A DNA stretch of 59,988 nt from Thioploca sp. Lineage in GTDB: Bacteria; Pseudomonadota; Gammaproteobacteria; Beggiatoales; Beggiatoaceae. The position numbers and the translations under genes are program-made. The stretch's first letter is position 1. Each line of letters opens with the position of its first letter. This document shows positions 44,211 through 54,893 of this stretch, piece by piece. Under the pieces are notes generated by a model that saw only the letters and a list, made by a program, of their open reading frames with translations, did no database searches and was not told the DNA's origin. The DNA lies in the NCBI GenBank assembly GCA_030627235.1, contig DAOUSL010000005.1:1-59988 (forward strand), read 5' to 3'.

Positions 44211-45332
44211 ATGAAAAAAAGAAATCCTAAAAACCCTAAAGCTCGTAATAATTCGGCTCATGCTTCATTAAAAAGTTATTTTGATCGAATTTCTAATAGT
44301 CTTGAAGATCGGCTCAGTGAATATGTACAAATGAAGAAATATGTGCGTATTTATGAAGAATCTATGAAGATATTAGAAATCGAGAAAACTATTAATATAG
44401 CCGCTGGAAGTATTTATGAAATAAATGTTGATAAAAAGCTAGATTATGATTCTTTAAAAAATTTAATATATTCTTTAGATGAAAAAAATAAAGCCTTAAG
44501 GCATTTCATAAAAGGTAAACCACAATCATTACAGCTAAAATTACTAACCCAAGTTTCTAAAAATATTTTCATAACTATTAATCATTTAATGAAAATTAAT
44601 AAACATCTTACTCGAATCAATAAAGCAATACCAATTATAAAAGCTTTATTAAAATCACAAGATGGAGAAGATAATTTTGAAAATGATCCTATTTTAATTG
44701 AAATTAGTAATACATTATCTGTTAGTGTTGATGAGCCAAATTTAGATAATATAAAATCTATACTAATTAAGGAAAATGTTAATTTATTTCAAAATGATGC
44801 TAAATTAAATTTCGAACAAATTAATGATGTAAGTGACAAATTAATTGGTTTATTAAATGATAAATTATTATTGATAATTGGTATTTCCGAATTCTTAATT
44901 GCTGGAGTTGAAGATGATGGAGCTAATGATATTATAGCAGAACATAGAATTCCAGATGAATTAAGAGTTTTATTTTTGGCAACAGAAGTTTTAGACATTA
45001 TTTATCGAATTAAGGAGATAAGAAATAGCATTAAAACTATTTTTGGTAGTATCAAATTATTTTTACAAATTATTAATAGTGATCGACTAGGAACTCAGTA
45101 TCAAAGTTTATTAAGAAAAGGCGAAGAGAATAGTGTATATGAATTATTATCAAGTACAACTCCTAACACTCTACAAAGGATTAAAAAATCTATTATTGAG
45201 ATAACTCCCGGTTTAGATTCGCTTGATCTTAAATTAAAAATAGATACTCTTGATTTAGATATGATAATAAAAATTGCCTATGGTTTAATTTATGAAAAAG
45301 CTAATAAAATTTGGGAAAATCCTTATACTTAA
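44211..45332 (+). CDS. Large hypothetical helical protein
   Basis: This 373-residue soluble protein has a basic N-terminus (KKRNPKNPKARNN) and a mainly helical, Leu/Ile/Lys-rich body (ITINHLMKINKHLTRINKAI, then DELRVLFLATEVLDIIYRIK). I see no signal peptide, membrane segment or catalytic motif. It is divergent from relA with 97 bases between starts. The uninterrupted frame and regular helical pattern support a real gene. I do not recognise the family and cannot assign a function. Confidence 0.6.
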   Translation: MKKRNPKNPKARNNSAHASLKSYFDRISNSLEDRLSEYVQMKKYVRIYEESMKILEIEKTINIAAGSIYEINVDKKLDYDSLKNLIYSLDEKNKALRHFIKGKPQSLQLKLLTQVSKNIFITINHLMKINKHLTRINKAIPIIKALLKSQDGEDNFENDPILIEISNTLSVSVDEPNLDNIKSILIKENVNLFQNDAKLNFEQINDVSDKLIGLLNDKLLLIIGISEFLIAGVEDDGANDIIAEHRIPDELRVLFLATEVLDIIYRIKEIRNSIKTIFGSIKLFLQIINSDRLGTQYQSLLRKGEENSVYELLSSTTPNTLQRIKKSIIEITPGLDSLDLKLKIDTLDLDMIIKIAYGLIYEKANKIWENPYT

Positions 45333-45649
45333 AACTTAGGAATATGGTTATTATTCATTCTTTGGCAATAATATTTTACTTATGAATATTAAATGTGTTT
45401 CTTAGTCTATTTCTTTACTTAAGCATTATTAATTTATCAAAGAATTTACTTCAACATTGTTTGTAATTTCATACAATCGGGAAACGCTATATTCCTATAT
45501 AATTAACTAAACGTGCTAAATCTGAAGAAAAACTTATTATTTTCCTTGAGATGGATTTTATTCGTGATTGGAGACATTTTAAGGAATTAATCCATAGATT
45601 ATAATTTCTAATTTTATATTGGAGGCTGACCTTAGGCGGCTCAAGAAAG
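45333..45649. other. Gene-free stretch with a decayed frame and an attC-like end
   Basis: The plus strand at 45513-45604 reads RAKSEEKLIIFLEMDFIRDW then RHFKELIHRL and a stop, the tail of an unidentified lost gene. Near 45476-45497, CGGGAAACGCTATATTCC resembles a worn family A repeat. The segment ends in CTTAGGCGGCTCAAGAAAG (45631-45649), which resembles the 3' end of integron attC sites. Confidence 0.4.
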
Positions 45650-46222
45650 ATGATGGGTAAAATTTTAGGAATAGTGGCATTACTGATTTTATCTCAGGAA
45701 GCATCAGCAAATGCAGGAATACCCATGCTGGCTATTGCTTGGCCAGCATATTGGATTGCATTACTACCAGTTATACTATTTGAAGGATTTCTAGCCAAGA
45801 ATATACTAAATACAGGATGGAAAACTAGCTATAAAGTTACGGCTATTGCAAATATAGTAAGCACATTTGTTGGTATACCAATAATGTGGGTGCTGTTGGT
45901 GTTTATAGAGATACTTGCATCTCTGGGAGCATCAAAAATAGGATTGGAAGGCTTTATATTTAACTTATTTATGTTTGTGATTATGTCACCATGGCTTTAT
46001 ACATTATCAAATGCTTGGCATCTATACGCAGCCTTTGTTATATTAGCTATTCCATTTTGCATCGTGTCAATTTTAGTAGAGAATGCTATTGGGCGAAAAA
46101 TTCTAAAAGAGATTGATAGAGATAAGGTTTATCATTGGGCAAGAACATCAAATATATATTCTTATTTTGCCATTATAGTATTTTCAATATTATATCCCTT
46201 AATCTATCAACATAGCATATAA
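45650..46222 (+). CDS. Polytopic membrane protein in a cassette-like setting
   Basis: The 190-residue protein has a signal-like N-terminus (ILGIVALLILSQEASANAGI) and about four more hydrophobic helices (PMLAIAWPAYWIALLPVILF; IVSTFVGIPIMWVLLVFIEI; WHLYAAFVILAIPFCIVSIL; YFAIIVFSILYPLIY). I recognise the NAGIPM motif and overall shape from hypothetical membrane proteins of scattered bacteria, but no function is known to me. The ATG follows an attC-like sequence directly and the TAA overlaps a TAACAA that starts a second one, as in integron gene cassettes. Confidence 0.7.
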   Translation: MMGKILGIVALLILSQEASANAGIPMLAIAWPAYWIALLPVILFEGFLAKNILNTGWKTSYKVTAIANIVSTFVGIPIMWVLLVFIEILASLGASKIGLEGFIFNLFMFVIMSPWLYTLSNAWHLYAAFVILAIPFCIVSILVENAIGRKILKEIDRDKVYHWARTSNIYSYFAIIVFSILYPLIYQHSI

Positions 46223-46353
46223 CAAAATGCTCCAGTGGACGTGCCAAGTGCTCCGCTGAGAATAATCGTTATTCGTGTTAAATGCAAGATTGAACTTTCT
46301 CTTAATTAGAGTCTTGCACCCGACCTATCAGCGACTCAAAAAAAGATGTTACA
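46220..46353 (+). other. attC-like recombination site (possible)
   Basis: It begins TAACAA overlapping the stop codon and continues GCTCCAGTGGACGTGCC. It contains an inner inverted repeat TGCAAGA/TCTTGCA (near 46282-46319) and ends CAGCGACTCAAAAAAAGATG plus TTA (to 46351). The start and end resemble the R/L boxes of integron attC sites, and the end recurs at 45636-45652 and 59620-59640. The core pairing is imperfect, so a covariance-model test is needed. Confidence 0.4.
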
Positions 46354-46355
46354 TA

Positions 46356-47666
46356 TTATTTTAATCTATTGATATGCTTAATAATTTGTTCAATTGTATA
46401 ACCTTTTGGAATTTTGGGAATTATTACTGGTGTAATTAACCACAATATCATACTTGCTAATCCAAAAATAATAACTGCAATTTGTATAATAGTATTCGTT
46501 ATTTTATCGGTGAATTTCATCACTGATTCTAAAATTTCAGCTTCTTGTATAGTTACAAATATTGCCCATTGTAAACCAAAAATATTAAGTGGAGTATAAG
46601 TGGCGAACACAAATTCATCATTATAATCCATATATAAATCTTGCCCAATAATACCAGCAAATACATTTTCAGTTCCAACCGTCTCAACTTTTTGTAAACC
46701 AATACTGGTATCTTTCAGTTTAATTTCGGCCACAATTTCATTAGGTAAACCAGCTTGTTCGATTGCTAACAAATAATCTTCTTGATATTCAATCAGTTTA
46801 CGGCTGTCATTACGCATAGTACCATCAATTGCTATAATATAGCTTTCCCCAGTTTTTCCTGCTTCTGCAAATTGCCATACCTTATTATTAGTCATTATAT
46901 TATTTATAGATTCACTATTTATTTGTAATATTAAAATTCCTATTTTCTGTCCATCTAAAAAGATTGGAGTTCCGATAAATGCTACATGAGTATTGTAGTA
47001 TGGAAAATATGGAGTAAAATCTACTAACTCAGTTTTATTACTTAAATTAATTTGTTGAACAATACTGTTTAATGGAATTAAATATGGTTCTTTAGATAAT
47101 GAAACTGCAAAATCTATATTTTTATTAGCAGAATATACAACCCTACTAGTTTTGCTATCAATTAATAAAATATCTTCTATATCATTATGTTGTAATTGTT
47201 TAATATCATTATTATAAGTTTTATGAGTTTTATAATATTCATCAGTTAATAATGAGTTAGTTTTATTGACAATATAGTGATATTGCATAGTGATCGTTGT
47301 GTCATCTAATTTAGGCAATGAGATTGGTGGCTGATTATTTAATAGTTTATATTCATTAAAAAAATTATTATAATATTCTGATACTATATTGCGGTATTTA
47401 TTGATAGGCTCTTCAGTTTGAAAAAACGTATTTTTAAAATCATACATAGCAGAAATAATAACAGTATTATTCGCATATAATTGAGTTGTTTTATGTAGTT
47501 CTGTCAAATATGATAAAATTTGTTGCTTTTTATTATTCCTAATTGCTATCAATTTATTTTGATTGTTTGCTATGACTAATTGTGTAATCTGAACTTCTAT
47601 AGCTTTAACACTAAAATAAGCTACTATTGAAATTGATAATGCTAATACTATTAATACTTTAACCAT
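46356..47666 (-). CDS. Double-Cache periplasmic sensor without an output domain
   Basis: The 436-residue protein has an N-terminal membrane helix (VLIVLALSISIVAYFSVKAI). A periplasmic double-Cache domain follows (IEDILLIDSKTSRVVYSANK, FAEAGKTGESYIIAIDGTMR, PLNIFGLQWAIFVTIQEAEI), then a second helix (IIQIAVIIFGLASMILWLIT). The protein stops about 26 residues into the cytoplasm (TIEQIIKHINRLK). Proteins of this layout normally continue into HAMP and a cyclase, kinase or methyl-accepting domain. The stop lies next to the attC-like sequence, so the 3' part may have been lost. It could also signal through a separate partner, such as the divergent hybrid kinase. Confidence 0.8.
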   Translation of the reverse strand: MVKVLIVLALSISIVAYFSVKAIEVQITQLVIANNQNKLIAIRNNKKQQILSYLTELHKTTQLYANNTVIISAMYDFKNTFFQTEEPINKYRNIVSEYYNNFFNEYKLLNNQPPISLPKLDDTTITMQYHYIVNKTNSLLTDEYYKTHKTYNNDIKQLQHNDIEDILLIDSKTSRVVYSANKNIDFAVSLSKEPYLIPLNSIVQQINLSNKTELVDFTPYFPYYNTHVAFIGTPIFLDGQKIGILILQINSESINNIMTNNKVWQFAEAGKTGESYIIAIDGTMRNDSRKLIEYQEDYLLAIEQAGLPNEIVAEIKLKDTSIGLQKVETVGTENVFAGIIGQDLYMDYNDEFVFATYTPLNIFGLQWAIFVTIQEAEILESVMKFTDKITNTIIQIAVIIFGLASMILWLITPVIIPKIPKGYTIEQIIKHINRLK

Positions 47667-47996
47667 AATTATATATTAAAGAAAATATTTAGTTAAAACT
47701 ATTTTTTGCTAAGTATGATAATTCTCACTTAGTAACAATTAATGCAATTCTAAATAATATTGATTATCTAATGATGTTAGACATTCTCATTTTTTTTTGA
47801 TAGAATTCATTATAATACCCTAATTTTTATCTTAAAGATTTACATAGAATTTAATTTCAAAAATAAGTATAATAATATCTAAATATATATCATAAATAAA
47901 TGATATTACTCCTAAATTAGTAATAGTGTAAATATATTCAATATGTTAATAACTTATTCAGGATTACCTAAATAATTCTAAAATGAGCCAACCATT
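47667..47996. other. Divergent A/T-rich intergenic region
   Basis: The 330 bases between the Cache sensor and hybrid kinase starts contain TATAATAC near 47811 as a possible -10 element. I see no frame or repeat. Confidence 0.35.
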
Positions 47997-50222
47997 ATGT
48001 TAAAAAATTTCCATAAATTAATAGTATATATACTAATATTGAGTATTTTAATAATTCTACCAACCACATTTATACAATATTACTATGTAACTGGTTTTAT
48101 ACCAAGTTTAATTCTAAATTTAATAAGTATTGGGTTATTTTTATTCTTAACTTTAAAATTTCTTTATACTCAGATATTTTATAATATTAACCAAATTACT
48201 ACTAATATATCTGAACATCCAAATAAAGAATTAAAATTAACTAATTTACCCAATGAGTTAAGTAATATAGTTAATCATATTAATAATCTTACAAATTCTT
48301 ATAACAAAATTAAGATTCAAGAAAATGATGTACAAAAATTATTAGATACCACACTTATTGGTTTATGTTTGTGGAAATTGGATGGAACTATAGAATTTGT
48401 CAATCCAACTTTTGCTAAAATGATCGGACGTTCTATTGAGTCGGTTCTAAATTTAAATTATTGGCAAAATATTACCATAGAAACAAATATAAAAAATGAG
48501 CAAAAAAAATTACAAACTTTAGCAACTGGGGAACATTATGGTCCACTAGAAAAAGAATATCAACATAAAGATGGATACTATGTTCCAGTTAAAATTGCAG
48601 GTCTAATAATTAAAAAAAATAATATATATTACGTTTGGTCTTATATAGAAAATGTAAGTGGAGAAAAATGGAAAAATGCTGAATTATTATCATCCAAAGA
48701 AAAAGCTGAAAAAGCTAATTTATCCAAGAGCCAATTTTTAGCTAATATGAGTCATGAATTGCGTACCCCAATGAATACTATCGTTGGCTATACTGAAATG
48801 TTAGAAGAAGAAATCAGAGAATGTAAAAAACCACGGTTATTACAAGACGTTAAAAGTGTACATGCAGCATCGAAACATTTGTTAAATTTGATTGATGGAA
48901 TTTTGGATATTTCTAAAATTGAAGCAGGGAAAATGCAATTATATGCAGAACGGTTTGATTTAAAAGTCATGATCAAAAATACTATTTCCACTTTGCATCC
49001 TCTAATAGAAAATAAAGCCAATGCTATAAAAATAATATTTGATGATAATTTAGGAGAAGTTTACACAGATTTAACTAAAGTCAGACAAATTGTATTTAAT
49101 TTACTTAGCAATGCTTCCAAATTTACTGAACAAGGTATTATTACTTTAAAAGTTCATAGATATAAAGAAAAAGAAAATGAATTTATCAATATCCAAGTAA
49201 TTGATGAAGGAATTGGTATGACTAAAGAGCAGCTAGATAATCTATTTCAAGTATTTACTCAAGCAGATGCTTCTATATCTCGGGACTATGGTGGCACAGG
49301 TTTAGGCCTAGCAATTAGTAAACATTTTGTAAAGATGCTTGGCGGAACTATTGCAGTGGATAGTAAGTATGGTAAAGGTAGTAGTTTTAATGTTCGTATA
49401 CCAGCATATTTACATATGACTAAACCTGATGAAATTGATAATATTCCAATCAGAATTCCAGATATGCCAGTGGAAAGTGGTTTATTATTGGTGATCGATG
49501 ATGACGAAACAGTAAGGAAATTGTTAGATGCTTATTTAAGCAAAATAGGCTACCGAGTAGTTGGAGCTGCAAGTGGTTCAGAAGGATTAGAATTAGCTAA
49601 AAAATTACATCCTGATGCAATTACTTTAGATGTGATGATGCCTGGTATGGACGGTTGGGAAGTATTGTCTGAATTAAAAGCAGAACCAACCTTATCACAT
49701 ATTCCAGTGATTATGTTAACTATGACTGAAGATCAAGACATTGGTTATTCTTTAGGAGCAGCGGAATATTTAACTAAACCAATTTCTCGTACCCAATTAA
49801 TTGAAGTATTGCGTAAATACCATATTGAAGATTCTGATCGTACTGTAATGGTAGTAGAAGATGATGATACTACTAGAGAAATGATGGTAAGGATGCTCCA
49901 TAAAGTAGGTTGGAAAGTTATTGAAGCTGAAAATGGAGAAGTTGCTTTACGTCGTTTAGAACAATCGAAACCGAATCTAATTTTACTAGATTTAATGATG
50001 CCACAAATAGATGGTTTTGAATTCATTATTCAACTACGACAAGATAAAAACTGTTCCTCAATTCCAGTAGTTGTTTTGACAGCTAAGGATATTACTCCTG
50101 AAGACCGTTTATGGTTAAGCAATCGAGTGGATACAGTATTTCAAAAAGGCTCTTATAGTAGAGATGAATTACTTACCGAATTAAGACAATTATTAGTTGG
50201 AACTGTTAAAAAAAATGGGTAA
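47997..50222 (+). CDS. PAS hybrid histidine kinase with two receivers
   Basis: The 741-residue protein has two N-terminal membrane helices (about 8-27 and 33-55) with almost no periplasmic loop. A PAS domain follows at about 113-230 (LDTTLIGLCLWKLDGTIEFV). HisKA has H253 in MSHELRTPMNT, and HATPase has DEGIGM and GGTGLGLA. Receiver 1 has D545 (LDVMMPGMDGW) and receiver 2 has D665 (LDLMMPQIDGF). There is no HPt module. It overlaps the start of rlmE by eight bases, an odd partner for a housekeeping gene. Confidence 0.9.
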   Translation: MLKNFHKLIVYILILSILIILPTTFIQYYYVTGFIPSLILNLISIGLFLFLTLKFLYTQIFYNINQITTNISEHPNKELKLTNLPNELSNIVNHINNLTNSYNKIKIQENDVQKLLDTTLIGLCLWKLDGTIEFVNPTFAKMIGRSIESVLNLNYWQNITIETNIKNEQKKLQTLATGEHYGPLEKEYQHKDGYYVPVKIAGLIIKKNNIYYVWSYIENVSGEKWKNAELLSSKEKAEKANLSKSQFLANMSHELRTPMNTIVGYTEMLEEEIRECKKPRLLQDVKSVHAASKHLLNLIDGILDISKIEAGKMQLYAERFDLKVMIKNTISTLHPLIENKANAIKIIFDDNLGEVYTDLTKVRQIVFNLLSNASKFTEQGIITLKVHRYKEKENEFINIQVIDEGIGMTKEQLDNLFQVFTQADASISRDYGGTGLGLAISKHFVKMLGGTIAVDSKYGKGSSFNVRIPAYLHMTKPDEIDNIPIRIPDMPVESGLLLVIDDDETVRKLLDAYLSKIGYRVVGAASGSEGLELAKKLHPDAITLDVMMPGMDGWEVLSELKAEPTLSHIPVIMLTMTEDQDIGYSLGAAEYLTKPISRTQLIEVLRKYHIEDSDRTVMVVEDDDTTREMMVRMLHKVGWKVIEAENGEVALRRLEQSKPNLILLDLMMPQIDGFEFIIQLRQDKNCSSIPVVVLTAKDITPEDRLWLSNRVDTVFQKGSYSRDELLTELRQLLVGTVKKNG

Positions 50223-50817
50223 ACACTGGTTAGAAGAACATAATTCTGATACTTATGTTAAACAATCTCGATTGGATGGTTATCGTTCTAGAGCAGTGTA
50301 TAAATTAGCTCAGATTGATGCTAAAGATAATTTATTTACTTCTCATATGACAATAGTTGATTTAGGTGCAGCTCCTGGTGGCTGGTCTCAATGGGTAGTT
50401 AAAAACAAACAACTTAAAGTATTTGCATTAGATATATTATCAATGAAACCATTGGCAGGCGTTACTTTTATTCAGGGGGATTTTCGAGAAGATGAAGTAT
50501 TGAATAAATTATTAAAGCTATTGAATGGTAGTAAAGTTGACCTTGTAATGTCTGACATGGCACCCAATATCAGTGGGGTAAAAGATGTGGATCAAGCACG
50601 TAGTATGTTATTAGCTGAGTTGGCTAGAGACTTTGCATATGAAGTATTATCTCCAAATGGACATTTTTTAACTAAAATATTTCAAGGTGAAGGATTTGAT
50701 CCTTATATCAAAGATTTAAGACAAAAATTTAAGAAAATTGTTACTCGTAAACCAGAAGCTTCACGAGCTAGATCAGCTGAAGTTTATTTAGTTGGGAAAA
50801 ATTATCTTGGGGAATGA
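50215..50817 (+). CDS. rlmE: 23S rRNA 2'-O-methyltransferase (RlmE/FtsJ)
   Basis: The 200-residue protein (ATG 50215, MGKHWLEEHNSD; a longer TTG frame at 50197 is unlikely) has VDLGAAPGGWSQW (SAM site), VMSDMAPNISG (catalytic Asp), LTKIFQGEGF (catalytic Lys) and SRARSAEVYLVG (Glu). It methylates U2552 of 23S rRNA during late 50S assembly. The gene precedes ftsH as in E. coli. It overlaps the hybrid kinase stop, so translation may be coupled. Confidence 0.95.
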   Translation: MGKHWLEEHNSDTYVKQSRLDGYRSRAVYKLAQIDAKDNLFTSHMTIVDLGAAPGGWSQWVVKNKQLKVFALDILSMKPLAGVTFIQGDFREDEVLNKLLKLLNGSKVDLVMSDMAPNISGVKDVDQARSMLLAELARDFAYEVLSPNGHFLTKIFQGEGFDPYIKDLRQKFKKIVTRKPEASRARSAEVYLVGKNYLGE

Positions 50818-50971
50818 AAAACTTGGTTAATACTTTAAATATCCAAGAATGATAATTCTTTCTTAATTCTAAAATTACCAATTATAGAAATAATTCTACA
50901 CTAGATTTATAAAAAATCCAAAAACTGTTATTATATAAAGCTTAAGTAATTTTTAATCAAGAGGCACATTT

Positions 50972-52849
50972 GTGAATAATGATATAGTAAAAAATCTTTT
51001 ATTATGGGTAGTAATTGCATTAGTTTTAATGATGGTATTCAATAATTTCGGTTCGCAAAAACCACCTCCAACTGTCGTAAATTATTCTAAGTTTATTCTC
51101 GACATTAAACAAGGACAAGTTAAAGAAGTTGTTATTGATGGACGTACTATCAATGGTATTACTAACCAAGGTATTGAATTTGTAACTTATAATCCAGGAG
51201 ATAAAGGTTTAATTGGTGATTTATTAAATAATAATGTAAAAATTATTTCTAAGCCACCAGATCAACAGTCATTATTAATGCAAATATTTATCTCTTGGTT
51301 TCCAATGTTGCTACTATTTGGTTTGTTGATATTTTTTATGAGACAAATGCAAGGTGGTGGACGAGGTGGAGCTTTAAACTTTGGTAAAAATAAAGCTAGA
51401 ATGGTTGAAGAAGATCAGATAAAAATTACCTTTGCTGATGTTGCAGGAGTTGACGAAGCTAAGGAAGAAGTAGCTGAATTAGTCGAATTTTTACGAGAAC
51501 CAGCCAAATTTCAAAAATTGGGTGGTAAGATTCCGCGTGGGGTATTGATGATAGGCTCACCAGGGACAGGTAAAACCTTATTAGCAAAAGCCATTGCTGG
51601 AGAAGCTAAAGTACCATTTTTCATTATTTCAGGTTCTGATTTTGTGGAAATGTTTGTTGGGGTTGGTGCTTCTCGAGTTAGAGACATGTTTGAACAAGCA
51701 AAAAAACACGCACCATGTATTATTTTCATAGATGAAATTGATGCAGTAGGACGGCATCGTGGAGCTGGTTTAGGTGGTGGACATGATGAAAGAGAACAAA
51801 CTTTAAATCAATTATTAGTAGAAATGGATGGTTTTGAAGGTAGTGAAGGTGTCATCGTGATTGCAGCAACTAACCGTCCTGATGTATTAGACCCAGCTTT
51901 ATTACGTCCAGGTCGGTTTGATCGGCAAGTAGTAGTACCATTACCAGATATTCGTGGTCGGGAACAGATTTTAAAAGTTCATATGCGTAAAGTTCCAATT
52001 GCTGATGATGTTAGACCAGGTATTATCGCTCGTGGAACTCCTGGTTTTTCCGGAGCAGATTTAGCCAATTTAATTAATGAAGCAGCATTATTTGCGGCTC
52101 GTGCTAATAAACGTTTGGTAGAAATGAATGAATTTGAAAAAGCTAAAGATAAAATTATGATGGGAACTGAACGCAAATCTATGGTAATGACTGATGAAGA
52201 AAAGAAATTAACTGCTTACCATGAAGCCGGTCATGCTATTGTAGGACGTTTAGTACCAGAGCATGATCCAGTATATAAGGTTACTATCATTCCTCGTGGT
52301 AGAGCTTTAGGAGTTACTATGTTTTTACCAGAAACTGATCGATTAAGCCATAGTCGGCAAAACTTAGAAAGCCGAATTTCTACTTTATTTGGTGGTAGGA
52401 TTGCAGAAGAATTAATTTTTGGGTCAGAAGCTGTGACTAATGGAGCTAGTCAAGATATAAAACAAGCTACTGAAATAGCTCGAAATATGGTAACTAAATG
52501 GGGCTTATCAGAACAATTAGGTCCATTGAGTTATGGTGAAGACGATAATGAAGTGTTTTTGGGTCATAGTGTAACTCAACATAAAGTTATATCTGATAAA
52601 ACAGCTTTTAATATTGATGAAGAAATTCGTAATTTTATTAAAATTAATTATAATCGTGCAGAAATCATAATCAAAGAACACAAGGATGTTTTACATACTA
52701 TGGCTGAAGCATTGCTAAAATATGAGACGATTGATAATGATCAAATAACTGATTTGATGGCAGGTAATGAACCTAAGCCTCCAAAGGATTGGATTGATAA
52801 TAATGCAGACAATATTAACGAACAGTTAGACGTTACAAACGTTACTTAA
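50972..52849 (+). CDS. ftsH: ATP-dependent zinc metalloprotease FtsH, copy 1
   Basis: This 625-residue FtsH starts at a GTG (ribosome site GAGG upstream). It has two membrane helices (about 8-25 and 105-127), Walker A GSPGTGKT (195-202), Walker [11 protein letters not shown], the SRH region ([20 protein letters not shown]) and the zinc site HEAGH (417-421). It degrades membrane and short-lived cytosolic proteins. It follows rlmE at 154 bases, the conserved gammaproteobacterial order, so this copy is probably the ancestral one. Confidence 0.96.
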   Translation: MNNDIVKNLLLWVVIALVLMMVFNNFGSQKPPPTVVNYSKFILDIKQGQVKEVVIDGRTINGITNQGIEFVTYNPGDKGLIGDLLNNNVKIISKPPDQQSLLMQIFISWFPMLLLFGLLIFFMRQMQGGGRGGALNFGKNKARMVEEDQIKITFADVAGVDEAKEEVAELVEFLREPAKFQKLGGKIPRGVLMIGSPGTGKTLLAKAIAGEAKVPFFIISGSDFVEMFVGVGASRVRDMFEQAKKHAPCIIFIDEIDAVGRHRGAGLGGGHDEREQTLNQLLVEMDGFEGSEGVIVIAATNRPDVLDPALLRPGRFDRQVVVPLPDIRGREQILKVHMRKVPIADDVRPGIIARGTPGFSGADLANLINEAALFAARANKRLVEMNEFEKAKDKIMMGTERKSMVMTDEEKKLTAYHEAGHAIVGRLVPEHDPVYKVTIIPRGRALGVTMFLPETDRLSHSRQNLESRISTLFGGRIAEELIFGSEAVTNGASQDIKQATEIARNMVTKWGLSEQLGPLSYGEDDNEVFLGHSVTQHKVISDKTAFNIDEEIRNFIKINYNRAEIIIKEHKDVLHTMAEALLKYETIDNDQITDLMAGNEPKPPKDWIDNNADNINEQLDVTNVT

Positions 52850-52864
52850 TATTAGGAGAGCCAT

Positions 52865-54763
52865 ATGAATAATTTCCCGAAAATCTTATTATGGGTTATA
52901 GTTGCCCTTATATTAATGATGTTGTTTAATAGTTTAGAAGAACAAAAAAACTCTACTCCTATAGTAGAATATTCGAAGTTTATTCAAGAAGTTAAATCTG
53001 GCCAAATTAGAGAAGTTACAATTAAAGATATTGTTGTCAAAGGATTTTATAAAAATGGAGGACAGTTCATTACTTATAATCCAAATGACAATGGTTTAAT
53101 TGGAGATTTATTAGCAAATAAAGTAGAAATTATTTCAAAACCACCAGAGAAACAATCTTTACTGATGCAGATATTTGTTTCTTGGTTTCCAATGTTACTA
53201 CTATTTGGAGTCTTAATTTTTTTAATGCGACAAGTACAAGGTGGTGGACAAGGACCATTTTCATTTGCAAAAAGTCCAGCCACTAAAATTGAAGCTGATA
53301 AAATTAAAATTACTTTTGCTGATGTTGCTGGAGTGGATGAAGCTAAAGTTGAAGTATCTGAATTAATCGATTTTTTGAGTGATCCAAGCAAATTTCAAAA
53401 TTTAGGTGGTAAAATTCCACGTGGAGTATTGATGTCTGGGGCTCCTGGTACAGGTAAAACTTTACTAGCGAAAGCTATTGCTGGAGAAGCTAAAGTACCT
53501 TTTTTCTCTATTTCAGGTTCTGATTTTGTAGAAATGTTTGTAGGAGTTGGTGCTTCTAGAGTTCGTAATATGTTTAAGGAAGCTATGGAAAGTGCTCCTT
53601 GCATAGTTTTCATTGATGAAATAGATGCAGTAGGCCGACATCGTGGAGCTGGAGTTGGTGGTGGTCATGATGAAAGAGAACAGACTTTAAACCAATTATT
53701 AGTGGAAATGGATGGCTTTGAAGGTAATGAAGGAGTCATTGTAATTGCTGCTACTAATCGTCCAGATGTATTAGACCCAGCTTTACTACGTCCAGGTCGT
53801 TTTGATCGACAGGTGGTAGTACCATTGCCAGATATTAGAGGCAGAGAGCAAATTTTAAAAATTCATATGCAGAAAGTTCCAGCGGCTGATAATATACAAT
53901 TGGGTGTAATAGCTCGTGGTACTCCTGGATTTTCTGGAGCTGATTTAGCTAATTTAGTTAATGAAGCTGCCTTGTTTTCAGCTCGCCATAATAAAAAAAT
54001 GGTAGATATGGAAGAATTTGAGCTGGCTAAAGACAAAATTATGATGGGAACTGAGCGTAGGACAATGATAATGACGGAAAAAGAGAAAAAACTTACCGCT
54101 TATCATGAGGCTGGTCACGCTGTTGTAAGTCGTTTAGTTCCTGGACACGACCCAGTATATAAAGTAAGCATTATTCCTAGAGGTAGAGCTTTAGGAGTAA
54201 CTATGTTTCTGCCAGAAACTGATAGACTTAGCTATAGTAAACAAATTTTAGACAGTAAGATTTCAACTTTATTTGGCGGTAGGATTGCAGAAGAGTTAAT
54301 TTTTGGCACAGATTCAGTTACTAATGGAGCTAGTCAGGATATTAAATATGCTACTGAAATTGCTCATGATATGGTAACTAAGTGGGGTTTATCAGAACGG
54401 TTAGGGCCATTGTCTTATGGTGAAGATAATAATGAAGTATTTTTAGGTCGTAGTGTAACTAAACATAAAGTATTGTCTGATGAAACAGCTTACATTATTG
54501 ATGAAGAAATCCGAAATATTATTGATATCAACTATGCTCGTGCTGAATTATTGCTGAAAGAGAATATAGATATTTTACATACAATGTCTGAAGCATTACT
54601 TAAATATGAAACACTTGATAGTAAACAAATAGAGAGTTTGATGACTGGTAAAGAACCTGAACCACCTAAAGATTGGATTGATCCTAATGAACTACAATCT
54701 GATAAAACAACCAAACTGGAATTTGTATCAATTAACAGAATGGCTGATTTAGCAAATTTTTAA
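52865..54763 (+). CDS. ftsH: ATP-dependent zinc metalloprotease FtsH, copy 2
   Basis: This 632-residue paralogue begins 15 bases after copy 1 (ribosome site AGGAG). All catalytic motifs are kept: GAPGTGKT (192-199), [15 protein letters not shown] (414-418). The AAA and protease domains are very similar to copy 1. The N-terminal periplasmic part (for example [20 protein letters not shown]) and the C-terminal 30 residues ([12 protein letters not shown]) differ more. DNA differs at many synonymous sites, so the duplication is not recent. The copies could form hetero-hexamers. Confidence 0.95.
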   Translation: MNNFPKILLWVIVALILMMLFNSLEEQKNSTPIVEYSKFIQEVKSGQIREVTIKDIVVKGFYKNGGQFITYNPNDNGLIGDLLANKVEIISKPPEKQSLLMQIFVSWFPMLLLFGVLIFLMRQVQGGGQGPFSFAKSPATKIEADKIKITFADVAGVDEAKVEVSELIDFLSDPSKFQNLGGKIPRGVLMSGAPGTGKTLLAKAIAGEAKVPFFSISGSDFVEMFVGVGASRVRNMFKEAMESAPCIVFIDEIDAVGRHRGAGVGGGHDEREQTLNQLLVEMDGFEGNEGVIVIAATNRPDVLDPALLRPGRFDRQVVVPLPDIRGREQILKIHMQKVPAADNIQLGVIARGTPGFSGADLANLVNEAALFSARHNKKMVDMEEFELAKDKIMMGTERRTMIMTEKEKKLTAYHEAGHAVVSRLVPGHDPVYKVSIIPRGRALGVTMFLPETDRLSYSKQILDSKISTLFGGRIAEELIFGTDSVTNGASQDIKYATEIAHDMVTKWGLSERLGPLSYGEDNNEVFLGRSVTKHKVLSDETAYIIDEEIRNIIDINYARAELLLKENIDILHTMSEALLKYETLDSKQIESLMTGKEPEPPKDWIDPNELQSDKTTKLEFVSINRMADLANF

Positions 54764-54777
54764 CTCTAATATTTTGG

Positions 54778-54811
54778 TTGGAATCTCAAGATACATTCTT
54801 TTGATTCCACC
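54778..54811 (+). terminator. Possible terminator after the ftsH pair
   Basis: TGGAATC-T-CAA pairs with TTG-ATTCCA around a 12-base loop, followed by a T-rich stretch. It lies just past the second ftsH stop. Confidence 0.45.
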
Positions 54812-54893
54812 AAATCTTTTCTTAATTAACTGAATCAATTATGTAGAATTACCCTATTTAATAATATCAGTAAATAGTATTTAACCTACAGCC

